From contig NZ_PJZH01000005.1 of assembly GCF_002858715.1 (NCBI RefSeq), forward strand, positions 1 through 64,000: a stretch of DNA of 64,000 nt, given 5' to 3'. Every line of letters begins with the position of its first letter. The first letter of the stretch is position 1. The stretch comes from Chimaeribacter coloradensis (GTDB taxonomy: Bacteria > Pseudomonadota > Gammaproteobacteria > Enterobacterales > Enterobacteriaceae). Positions 58,009 to 64,000 of the stretch are shown piece after piece. The notes under the pieces were generated by a model, which saw nothing but the letters and a program-made list of their open reading frames with translations, ran no database searches and was not told where the DNA came from. The position numbers were made by a program, and so were the translations under genes.

Positions 58009-58941
58009 TTAGCGCGGCATCGCCTCTAGCGGGATAATCGCGCCCCGGTGGCGGATCACCGTGCTGGCGGTGAGGTGGCCGCGCTCAGCCGCCGCCACCA
58101 CATCACCGCCGGTCAGCCGCACCGCCAGGTAACCGGCACTGAAGGAGTCCCCGGCGGCGGTGGTGTCCACCACCTCCTCTTTCGCCAGCGTCACCGCGGC
58201 CACTTCATGCAGCGCCCCCTGCGGGTCGGAAACCAGGCAAGACTCCGCCCCGCGTTTAATCACCACCTCTGACACCCCCAGCGCGCGGGTGCGGGCGATC
58301 ACCGCCTCAACCGGCTGCTCCCCCCACAGTGCGTCCTCATCGTCCAGCGTCAGGAACGCGATGTCCGTGCAGGCGAGCATCGCCTGATAAGCCTGCTGCG
58401 TGTCTTCCCGCTGCTGCCACAGGCGCGGGCGGTAGTTGTTGTCAAAGATCACCTTACCGCCGCGGGCGCGACAGTCACGCAGCAACGCCATCAGCCGTTC
58501 GCGCCGTTCCGGCGTCAGGATCGCCAGGCTGATGCCGCTCAGGTAGAGGTAGTCATACTGCACCAGCTGTTCACACAGCGCGTCTGCCTGCGGGCCGTCG
58601 AGCCAGAAGCGGGCGGCGGCGTCATTGCGCCAGTAGTAGAAGGTGCGCTCGCCGTGCGCGTCGGTCTCGATGAAATAGAGGCCGGGCAGTTTATTCTCCA
58701 GCCGCTGCACCAGATCGGTGTTGACCTTTTCACGCTGCCACGCCGCCAGCATCTCCCGGCTGAAGGTATCGGTGCCGAGGGCGGTCACATAGTGCACACC
58801 CAGCGCCGTTTCCGGCACCTGGCGGGCAATATAGACCGCGGTGTTCAGCGTGTCGCCGCCGAAACCGCGGCTGAGATCCGCGCCTTTTTGCGACAGTTCG
58901 ATCATGCATTCGCCGATAACGGCAATTTTCTGGCTTGTCAT
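58009..58941 (-). CDS. kdgK: 2-keto-3-deoxygluconate kinase KdgK
   Basis: A 310-residue PfkB/ribokinase-family kinase that makes KDPG from 2-keto-3-deoxygluconate in pectin and hexuronate breakdown. It opens with IAVIGECMIELSQKGADLSR and GFGGDTLNTAVYIAR. The ATP site and catalytic base lie in VDTTAAGDSFSAGYLAVRL. The length matches E. coli KdgK (309). A KdgR-like operator lies 75 bases upstream. Transcribed leftward, divergent from pdeH. Confidence 0.95.
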   Translation of the reverse strand: MTSQKIAVIGECMIELSQKGADLSRGFGGDTLNTAVYIARQVPETALGVHYVTALGTDTFSREMLAAWQREKVNTDLVQRLENKLPGLYFIETDAHGERTFYYWRNDAAARFWLDGPQADALCEQLVQYDYLYLSGISLAILTPERRERLMALLRDCRARGGKVIFDNNYRPRLWQQREDTQQAYQAMLACTDIAFLTLDDEDALWGEQPVEAVIARTRALGVSEVVIKRGAESCLVSDPQGALHEVAAVTLAKEEVVDTTAAGDSFSAGYLAVRLTGGDVVAAAERGHLTASTVIRHRGAIIPLEAMPR

Positions 58942-59015
58942 GGTGGCTGGCCTGCTTAAGAGGGTGAATAGGGGTTTCCCGTAGTCTTAACCGAAGGGCG
59001 GGGCGAGTCAACAGC

Positions 59016-59037
59016 AATAAAACAACGTTTTAAAATT
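59016..59037. promoter_or_regulatory. KdgR-like operator upstream of kdgK
   Basis: AATAAAACAACGTTTTAAAA has inverted arms AAAAC/GTTTT and resembles the KdgR box (AATRAAAY...RTTTYATT). It lies 75 bases before kdgK. KdgR control of kdgK is known in enterics; this site is a sequence match only. Confidence 0.55.
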
Positions 59038-59137
59038 CCTGAGAGAGATCGCGCTTTTGCTGTGCCGAACGATATCAGCAGCTTAGCGCACCGGGCACGC
59101 CATGCCCGTGGCCCCGCGCCAAAGCGGCTTTCAGGGG

Positions 59138-59164
59138 TAAAGTTTTGAGCAATGAGGCCGATAA
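59138..59164 (+). promoter_or_regulatory. FliA (sigma-28) flagellar class 3 promoter of pdeH
   Basis: TAAAGTTT at 59138-59145 and GCCGATAA at 59157-59164 are separated by exactly 11 bases, an exact match to the FliA consensus. Transcription would start near 59172, about 90 bases before pdeH. E. coli pdeH (yhjH) is a FliA-dependent flagellar gene. Confidence 0.93.
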
Positions 59165-59262
59165 TTAACAGGCGTAGAACACGACGCAGGGCAGGCAACA
59201 GGCGGTGACATCCCGCTGCCGCATCCGGCACGCGAGGCCGGCTCCCCCAAACCATCACGAAC

Positions 59263-60054
59263 ATGGCAACAGCAACGATGATAACCAAGATGATGTCTGG
59301 TCTGCTCACGCCATCATTCTCTGTGATTGATCGCGCGAAGGAACAGAGTTTCTGGCGGCAATGCCAGCGTACCTACAAATTTCAGCCTATTTACCTGACC
59401 AGCGGCCATATGCTGGGCCTGGAGCTGCTGACCGCGGTATCACACCCCTCTAACCCCGGGAAATTCCTGTCGCCGGAGCGCTATTTTGCCGCCATCAGCG
59501 TGACGCGGCGGCTGATGATTATCCAGGAGCAGCTTCAGTTGCTGGAGCAGTGGCGTCCGGAACTGGAACCGCGCGGGCTGCTGGCCTCCATCAACGTGGA
59601 TGGGCAATCCCTGGAGGCGCTCCAGCAGCAACCGGCCCTTTGCGCCCGCATCGCGGCGCTGCCGTTTGCACGCTTCGAGCTGGTTGAGCAGGCAGAAATG
59701 GCGCTGACCCGGCCGCTGGGGCAGATTGCCCAGGCTGACCGTTTATGGCTGGATGACTTCGGCAACGGTCTCGCCAATTTCTGCTCGTTCACCGCCTGGA
59801 AGTATGAGTACATCAAAGTAGCGCGGGAGCTGTTTATCCTGTTGCGCCAGAGCGATGAAGGCTCGCGGCTGTTCTTTACGCTGGTGACGCTGCTCAAGCG
59901 TTACAGCAAAGGGGTGATTATCGAAGGAGTGGAGACCGCCGAAGAGTGGGCGATGGTCTGCGACTCTGATGCCCATGCCGCCCAGGGGTATTACATGTCC
60001 CGGCCGCAGGTGTTTGACCGTGAAGCCGGTCTGCCGCTGTTTTTCCCCGGCTGA
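59263..60054 (+). CDS. pdeH: Cytoplasmic c-di-GMP phosphodiesterase PdeH (YhjH)
   Basis: A single EAL-domain protein of up to 263 residues (E. coli 255) that keeps c-di-GMP low in motile cells. Matching blocks include the ELL variant of the EAL signature (MLGLELLTAVSHP), LLASINVDGQSLEAL, LWLDDFGNGLANF, YEYIKVARELFILLRQS and GVIIEGVETAEEW. No membrane segment. ATG 59263 is the longest start; ATG 59278 gives a length closer to E. coli PdeH, and neither has a clear ribosome site. It is driven by the FliA promoter upstream. Confidence 0.93.
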   Translation: MATATMITKMMSGLLTPSFSVIDRAKEQSFWRQCQRTYKFQPIYLTSGHMLGLELLTAVSHPSNPGKFLSPERYFAAISVTRRLMIIQEQLQLLEQWRPELEPRGLLASINVDGQSLEALQQQPALCARIAALPFARFELVEQAEMALTRPLGQIAQADRLWLDDFGNGLANFCSFTAWKYEYIKVARELFILLRQSDEGSRLFFTLVTLLKRYSKGVIIEGVETAEEWAMVCDSDAHAAQGYYMSRPQVFDREAGLPLFFPG

Positions 60055-60213
60055 CATACCGGGTTACACTCCCGCTTTCCGTTGTAAACCCTGTTATTTG
60101 CAGGCATAACGGCCTGTTTCCCGCTTTCTCCGCCGGGTGCGCCCGGGCAGGATCAGACAATTTAAGCTATTGTTAAGCTGACGAAACTGTTAATTCTCTG
60201 TCAGGAATAGCTC

Positions 60214-62289
60214 ATGTCGCGAACAGGAAAAATAATAAGCTGGGTCGTGGGAGTGCTGGTGGTGGTGCTGATCGCCCTGGTGGTGTTCATCATGACCTTT
60301 GACTGGAACCGCCTGAAACCCACCATTAACGAAAAAGTCTCCACGGAGCTGAACCGGCCGTTTGCCATCCGCGGCAACCTCGGCGTGGACTGGTCACGCC
60401 AGAAAGAGGAGCGCGGCTGGCGCTCATGGGTGCCGTGGCCGCACATCCATGCCGAAGATATTGTGCTCGGCAACCCTGACGGCATCCCGGAAACCAAAGA
60501 CCTCGGCAATAATATGGTCACGCTGCAGCGCGCTGATGCCACCCTCGCCCCGCTGGCGCTGCTGGGCAAAACCGTGAGCATCCCGCACATCCGCCTGACG
60601 AAGCCTGACGCCGCCCTGCAACGGCTGGCAAACGGCAAAAATAACTGGACGTTCAACCTCGCCAGCAGCCAGAACCCCGACCCAAACCCGCAGCCTTCCG
60701 CCTGGTCGGTGAACATCGGCGAGATTGCCTTTGATCGCGGGCAGATCGACTACAAAGACGCCATCGCGAAAGCGGACGTGCGCGTGGTGGTCGACCCGCT
60801 GGGCAAACCGCTGCCCTATGCCGAAATCTCCGGGCAGAAAAAGGATGAGGGCGCGAAACAGAAAGCAGACACCTCCCCGCCGGACTTCATGTTTGGCTGG
60901 AAAGTCACCGGCCGTTACAACGGGCAGCCGCTCTCCGGCAGCGGGAAAATCGGCGGGTTGCTGGCGTTGCAGGACACCCGTACCCCGTTCCCGGTGCAGG
61001 CCGATGTGCGTTCCGGCAATACGCGCGTTGCGGTGGCCGGGACACTGACCGACCCGACCAACCTCGGTGCGCTGGACCTGCGCCTGAAACTCTCCGGGGA
61101 AACCCTCTCCGATCTGTATGGCCTCACCGGCGTGCTGTTGCCGCAATCCCCGCCGTATGAAACCGATGGCCGCCTCTCTGCGACGCTGAAAGAGAAGGGC
61201 GGTGCCGTCTACCGCTACCGGGATTTCAACGGGGAGATTGGCGACAGCGACATCCACGGTTCACTGGTTTACCACGCCAGCGAACCACGGCCGAAACTCA
61301 CCGGCGATGTGGTCTCGAAGCAGCTGCGCTTTGCTGACCTCGCGCCGCTGATCGGCGCAGACTCCAATAAAGAGAAAGCGAAACGCGGCGAAACCACCCG
61401 CCAGCCATCCGACAAGGTGCTGCCGGTTGAGAAATTCGATACCAAAAGCTGGGACGTGATGGACGCTGACGTGAAGTTCGCGGCCAAACGCATCGAGCAT
61501 GGCAAATCCCTGCCGCTGAGCGACCTGAGCACTCACCTGAAACTCACCAACGGCGTGCTGCTGCTTGACCCGCTGCGCTTCGGCGTGGCCGGCGGTAACC
61601 TGAACTCCACCGTCCGGCTGGAGGGGAATAAAAACCCGATGCCGGGGCGGGTGGACATGCACGCGCGCGGCCTGCAACTTAAAGCGCTGTTCCCGAATGT
61701 GGAAGCGATGCGGAGCAGCCTGGGCCAGCTGAACGGCGATGCCTCCTTTACCGGCACCGGTAACTCCGTCTCCGCGCTGCTCGGCACCAGTGACGGCCAG
61801 TTGCAGCTGTTAATTAACGACGGCGTGATCAGCCGCAACCTGATGGAGATTGCCGGGCTGAACGTGGGTAACTACGTGGTCGGCAAACTGTTTGGGGACG
61901 ATGAAGTAGCGATCAACTGCGCCGCTGCAGACATTAACGTCCGCGACGGCGTGGCGTCACCGCGGCTGTTCGTGTTCGATACCGAGAACGCGATCATTAA
62001 CGTCAGCGGCACCACCAACTTCGCCAACGAGCGGCTGGATCTCTCCATCAACCCGGACAGCAAAGGGCTGCGTATCATCACCCTGCGCTCACCGCTCTAC
62101 GTGCGCGGCACCTTCAAAAACCCGGACGCCGGGGTAAAAGCGGGGCCGCTGCTCGCCCGTGGCGCTGCCGCTGTGGCGCTGGGTGCGGTGGTCGGCCCTG
62201 CCGCCTCGCTGCTGGCGCTGATCTCCCCCAGCGAAGGGGAAGAGAACCAGTGCGGCCCGCTGTTGCAGAAAATGAAAGCCAGTAAGTAA
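60214..62289 (+). CDS. yhjG: AsmA-family protein YhjG
   Basis: A 691-residue AsmA-family protein with one N-terminal membrane anchor (IISWVVGVLVVVLIALVVFIM) and a long periplasmic beta-rich body. Typical text includes DWNRLKPTINEKVSTELNRP, the AsmA-like FTGTGNSVSALLGTSDGQL and GVISRNLMEIAGLNVGNYV, with a C-terminal ARGAAAVALGAVVGPAASLL segment. AsmA-like proteins are linked to phospholipid transport to the outer membrane. Position next to pdeH matches E. coli. It is followed by a terminator shared with the small-protein locus. Confidence 0.93.
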   Translation: MSRTGKIISWVVGVLVVVLIALVVFIMTFDWNRLKPTINEKVSTELNRPFAIRGNLGVDWSRQKEERGWRSWVPWPHIHAEDIVLGNPDGIPETKDLGNNMVTLQRADATLAPLALLGKTVSIPHIRLTKPDAALQRLANGKNNWTFNLASSQNPDPNPQPSAWSVNIGEIAFDRGQIDYKDAIAKADVRVVVDPLGKPLPYAEISGQKKDEGAKQKADTSPPDFMFGWKVTGRYNGQPLSGSGKIGGLLALQDTRTPFPVQADVRSGNTRVAVAGTLTDPTNLGALDLRLKLSGETLSDLYGLTGVLLPQSPPYETDGRLSATLKEKGGAVYRYRDFNGEIGDSDIHGSLVYHASEPRPKLTGDVVSKQLRFADLAPLIGADSNKEKAKRGETTRQPSDKVLPVEKFDTKSWDVMDADVKFAAKRIEHGKSLPLSDLSTHLKLTNGVLLLDPLRFGVAGGNLNSTVRLEGNKNPMPGRVDMHARGLQLKALFPNVEAMRSSLGQLNGDASFTGTGNSVSALLGTSDGQLQLLINDGVISRNLMEIAGLNVGNYVVGKLFGDDEVAINCAAADINVRDGVASPRLFVFDTENAIINVSGTTNFANERLDLSINPDSKGLRIITLRSPLYVRGTFKNPDAGVKAGPLLARGAAAVALGAVVGPAASLLALISPSEGEENQCGPLLQKMKASK

Positions 62290-62303
62290 ACCGCACCGGC
62301 AAT

Positions 62304-62338
62304 AAAAAAACCGCTCCCGTAAAGGAGCGGTTTTTGTT
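62304..62338. terminator. Bidirectional terminator shared by yhjG and small-protein gene 1
   Basis: AAAAAAACCGCTCC-CGTAAA-GGAGCGGTTTTTG, T-run on both strands. On the minus strand it ends the mRNA of the 42-residue peptide. An almost identical copy is at 62857-62889. Confidence 0.9.
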
Positions 62339-62345
62339 TTTAGCG

Positions 62346-62474
62346 TTACCTGGGCTGGAACAGATTCAGCTGAAGCTGAATGTTGGAGATATTAATCTGC
62401 CAACCTTCCTCCGCAGCCGTCTGCATTACCAGCGCAACGAACAGCGTAATAAACAACTTACGCGTATTTCTCAT
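62346..62474 (-). CDS. 42-residue signal-peptide-bearing small protein, copy 1 (putative type I toxin)
   Basis: A 42-residue peptide with a basic N-region (MRNTRK), a hydrophobic core (LFITLFVALVM) and a cleavage-like QTAAEE. A 20-residue tail follows with alternating polar and nonpolar residues (GWQINISNIQLQLNLFQPR), which suggests a beta strand. AGGGA lies 8 bases before the ATG. The duplicate at 62899-63027 encodes the same protein with only synonymous changes, which supports real coding. A long structured leader and divergent sRNA resemble type I toxins. TimP of Salmonella, a small Sec-exported toxin repressed by TimR, has a comparable design; I could not align them, so homology is unproven. 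Confidence 0.78.
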   Translation of the reverse strand: MRNTRKLFITLFVALVMQTAAEEGWQINISNIQLQLNLFQPR

Positions 62475-62542
62475 TGCCGAATCCCTGACAGGCGATCCGC
62501 TATTTCTGCAAACCCACCGGGAAATTTCCAGAAAGACAAGCA

Positions 62543-62557
62543 GCGTGATACTGCTTG
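62543..62557 (-). promoter_or_regulatory. sRNA pairing site in toxin leader 1
   Basis: The leader hairpin (CAAGCAG / CTGCTTG) of the copy 1 mRNA contains 15 bases perfectly complementary to the predicted 5' end of the sRNA encoded at 62790. The site lies 70-85 bases before the start codon, suggesting control at a ribosome standby site. Confidence 0.65.
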
Positions 62558-62678
62558 CACTTCACGGGGTAAATTTCCCGTTACCCAACGCCCGGTGACC
62601 CGCTGCTAAACGGGCGGAACGGCCCCGGCAAGAGTCTACAAGTTTTAGTGTCCATAAAGAGCCTTTCGTATTTAATCT

Positions 62679-62684
62679 ATTATT
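62679..62684 (-). promoter_or_regulatory. Candidate -10 of small-protein mRNA 1
   Basis: AATAAT on the minus strand aligns with a perfect TATAAT in copy 2. The following AGATTAAATA.GAAAGGCTC is conserved between copies. The leader would be about 200 bases long. Confidence 0.4.
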
Positions 62685-62789
62685 AATCAATTTTTTAATC
62701 TCAATTAACCGTCAAATAAAAATGGGCATTCTGCCACTTTTTTCGACAAAGAGAGTGACGAAGAGGAAACAGGGGGATATTATTGTTTT

Positions 62790-62888
62790 GCGTGATACTG
62801 CTTGTGCATGTTTTTAAGCACCCTGTCTGCGTAGCCTGCTAACTGCGTAGCCAGATAAAAAAACCGCTCCCGTAAAGGAGCGGTTTTT
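62790..62888 (+). ncRNA. Divergent sRNA 1 (putative antitoxin of copy 1)
   Basis: GTGACG (62755-62760), 17 bases, then TATTAT (62778-62783) form a promoter conserved in both copies. Transcription would start near 62790 with GCGTGATACTGCTTG, identical to 62543-62557 and so complementary to the toxin mRNA. The RNA contains a duplicated CTGCGTAGCC and ends at the terminator at 62857-62889, about 100 bases in total. That terminator also serves mRNA 2 on the other strand. Confidence 0.7.
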
Positions 62889-62889
62889 G
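62857..62889. terminator. Bidirectional terminator of sRNA 1 and small-protein mRNA 2
   Basis: AAAACCGCTCC-CGTAAA-GGAGCGGTTTTTGT, with T-runs on both strands, a near-exact repeat of the one at 62304. Confidence 0.9.
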
Positions 62890-62898
62890 TTTTTAGCG

Positions 62899-63027
62899 TT
62901 ACCTGGGCTGGAACAGGTTCAGCTGAAGCTGAATGTTGGAGATGTTAATCTGCCAACCTTCCTCTGCAGCCGTCTGCATTACCAGCGCAACGAACAGCGT
63001 AATAAACAGCTTACGCGTATTTCTCAT
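62899..63027 (-). CDS. 42-residue small protein, copy 2 (putative type I toxin)
   Basis: Encodes exactly the same 42 residues as copy 1. Four codons differ (two Asn AAT/AAC, one Ala GCG/GCA, one Leu TTG/CTG), all synonymous. The ribosome site AGGGA and the first 60 leader bases are identical. The upstream leader hairpin is altered: GGCAGGCAG / CTGCCTGCC replaces CAAGCAG / CTGCTTG, with compensatory changes on both arms. Function as for copy 1: a signal-peptide-bearing peptide probably toxic to the envelope and controlled by its own sRNA. Confidence 0.78.
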   Translation of the reverse strand: MRNTRKLFITLFVALVMQTAAEEGWQINISNIQLQLNLFQPR

Positions 63028-63098
63028 TGCCGAATCCCTGACAGGCGATCCGCTATTTCTGCAAACCCACCGGGAAGTTTCCAGAAAGGCAGGCAGTA

Positions 63099-63111
63099 TG
63101 CTGCTGCCTGC
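63099..63111 (-). promoter_or_regulatory. sRNA pairing site in toxin leader 2
   Basis: TGCTGCTGCCTGC (read on the + strand) occurs here and again at 63347-63359, at the predicted 5' end of sRNA 2. It gives 13 contiguous complementary bases between sRNA 2 and mRNA 2. Leader 1 does not contain this sequence. Confidence 0.6.
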
Positions 63112-63232
63112 CATTCACGGGGGAAGAGTACCCGTTACCCAATGCCCGGTGACCCGCTGCTAAACAGGCGGAACGGCCCCGGCAAGAGTCTACAGGGTAG
63201 CGCGCTGATAAAGAGCCTTTCATATTTAATCT

Positions 63233-63238
63233 ATTATA
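63233..63238 (-). promoter_or_regulatory. Candidate -10 of small-protein mRNA 2
   Basis: A perfect TATAAT on the minus strand lies in an AT-rich stretch, about 205 bases upstream of the copy 2 start codon. The -35 is poorly defined. Confidence 0.5.
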
Positions 63239-63343
63239 AATCATTACTTTAAAATTAATTAAACATGAAATAAAAACGAGAATACCGGCATTTTTTTCTA
63301 TAAAGAGCGTGACGAAAATGCAGCAGGGGGATATTATCGGTTT

Positions 63344-63442
63344 GTGTGCTGCTGCCTGCTTTTTTAAGTGAGATACACCCTGTCTGCGTAGCCTGCTAAC
63401 TGCGTAGCCAGACAAAAGAACCGCTGAAAAGCGGTTTTTTTG
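63344..63442 (+). ncRNA. Divergent sRNA 2 (putative antitoxin of copy 2)
   Basis: The same promoter as sRNA 1 (GTGACG, 17 bases, TATTAT at 63332-63337) predicts a start near 63344. The RNA begins GTGTGCTGCTGCCTGC, of which 13 bases match the leader site of copy 2. It ends at AACCGCT-GAAA-AGCGGTTTTTTT (63419-63441). The 3' part repeats the CTGCGTAGCC pair of sRNA 1. Confidence 0.68.
63417..63442. terminator. Bidirectional terminator of sRNA 2 and cdh
   Basis: GAACCGCT-GAAA-AGCGGTTTTTTT on the + strand; the minus strand reads AACCGCT...AGCGGTTCTTTTG just after the cdh stop. Confidence 0.85.
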
Positions 63443-63448
63443 TGCCTG

Positions 63449-64000
63449 TTATCTGCTGGCTTGCGCATGCTGATTCCTCAGCAGTTGGCATTGGTGATCC
63501 TGTATCTCTTCAGCGGACGCAAGGTTCAGCGTCAGGAGATCACGCTCAATCGCCAGCAGCAGGAAATCCCCGCTTTTCGCCCTGACCATCGCCAGCCCGT
63601 AGTGCCCCATCGCCTCTTTGGCCCCCGGCACCCCCTCCGCCAGCAGGCGGAATGCACTGCGTTGCGCCAGCTCCTCCTGTGTGACGCGCCGCGCCAGCCA
63701 GGGCTGGCCGTCAAGCGTCAGCGGCTGCCAGCGTGGCGTGATGCGGCCATCGGCCGCCTGAAGCTGTTGACGCACGTCCGGCCGCAGGCAGGAGAGGTGA
63801 ATATGCAGCTGGTTCTGCGTCCGTCCCCATTCTGAGTTAATCGCCAAAGAAATCATGCTGTCATCAATCGGGTGGCCATAGCGGCGGGCCATCACGCCGC
63901 GTGCCTGCCACGCCTGCAAAAAAAAGTTGGGCGTTTTCGCCTCCAGCAGCGCCGGGCTTTCGATGCCGGTGATCTTTGCGCCCGGCAGCAGCAGGTATTG
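63449..64000 (-). CDS. cdh: CDP-diacylglycerol pyrophosphatase Cdh (partial, cut by window end)
   Basis: The C-terminal 183 codons of Cdh are visible; the gene continues past base 64000. It cleaves CDP-diacylglycerol to phosphatidate and CMP at the inner membrane. The HIT-like motif [15 protein letters not shown] is present. Other matches to E. coli Cdh are [56 protein letters not shown] and [15 protein letters not shown]. The terminator just downstream is shared with sRNA 2. Confidence 0.95.
   Translation of the reverse strand, partial: QYLLLPGAKITGIESPALLEAKTPNFFLQAWQARGVMARRYGHPIDDSMISLAINSEWGRTQNQLHIHLSCLRPDVRQQLQAADGRITPRWQPLTLDGQPWLARRVTQEELAQRSAFRLLAEGVPGAKEAMGHYGLAMVRAKSGDFLLLAIERDLLTLNLASAEEIQDHQCQLLRNQHAQASR

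Larger units (their letters stand above)
58942..59262. other. Divergent control region between kdgK and pdeH
   Basis: The 321-base gap holds no gene. It contains a KdgR-like palindrome on the kdgK side and an exact FliA promoter driving pdeH. Confidence 0.7.
62304..63420. repeat. Tandem duplication of a small-protein/sRNA locus
   Basis: Unit 1 (about 62304-62856) and unit 2 (about 62857-63420) share the terminator, the 42-codon gene, a leader of about 200 bases, a divergent promoter and the end segment CTGTCTGCGTAGCCTGCTAA. Identity is very high in the gene and its first 60 leader bases, and lower in the AT-rich middle. Each unit is about 555 bases. Confidence 0.93.

Noticed and set aside
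62334-63252. Two similar + strand frames of 91 and 121 codons in the tandem repeat
   Set aside because: They are antisense to the 42-codon genes; differences between copies change many residues in this frame, while in the minus-strand frame all are silent.

Overview
The window is a chromosomal stretch of a GC-rich member of the Enterobacterales. The eptB-proK-dppABCDF block, the bcs cellulose operon followed by pdeK-dctA-yhjJ-kdgK-pdeH-yhjG, and cdh all have close Escherichia coli counterparts. The BcsD-type (class I) cellulose operon and a urtABCDE/urea carboxylase/allophanate hydrolase cluster are absent from E. coli K-12, so the organism is probably from another lineage (Pantoea/Erwinia-, Kosakonia-, Klebsiella- or Serratia-like). 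I cannot name the genus from sequence alone.

Layout: 1-3.2 kb, the end of the xylose operon (xylG partial, xylH, xylR). 3.3-3.75 kb, a hok/sok-type toxin locus. 3.8-7.5 kb, the yicJI alpha-xyloside operon. 7.7-13.7 kb, single genes: a DJ-1-like protein, a small protein with a cystatin-like motif, YohD, YfcF, a Tat-like SDR, a LysE exporter, a DUF1471 peptide and a YeaQ-type stress protein. 13.7-25.6 kb, one leftward operon for ATP-dependent urea use: allophanate hydrolase, urea carboxylase, a GntR regulator and the UrtABCDE transporter. A near-perfect sigma-54 promoter stands in front of it. 25.8-29.2 kb, an alpha/beta hydrolase, a RelA-type HD hydrolase and the ohrR/ohr peroxide pair. 29.4-31.3 kb, eptB and tRNA-Pro(CGG). 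31.4-31.7 kb, a second hok/sok locus. 32-39.5 kb, an SDR and dppABCDF. 39.5-40.6 kb, a Fic protein. 40.6-51.9 kb, the cellulose operon bcsO-Q-A-B-C-D-Z. 52.6-62.3 kb, pdeK, dctA, yhjJ, kdgK, pdeH (with an exact FliA promoter) and yhjG. 62.3-63.45 kb, a tandem duplication of a small-protein/sRNA locus. 63.45 kb to the end, partial cdh.

The most notable element is the tandem pair at 62.3-63.45 kb. Each copy encodes an identical 42-residue peptide with a signal sequence; the two genes differ by four substitutions, all synonymous. Each copy also has a divergent sRNA promoter and terminator. The predicted 5' end of each sRNA is perfectly complementary to a hairpin in its own toxin mRNA leader. The pairing segments differ between copies, so each sRNA appears to match only its cognate mRNA. 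This is the layout of a type I toxin-antitoxin system (TisB/IstR, ZorO/OrzO, TimP/TimR style).

C-di-GMP and exopolysaccharide genes are grouped: the BcsA PilZ domain binds c-di-GMP, and PdeK and PdeH are phosphodiesterases, PdeH being tied to the flagellar regulon.
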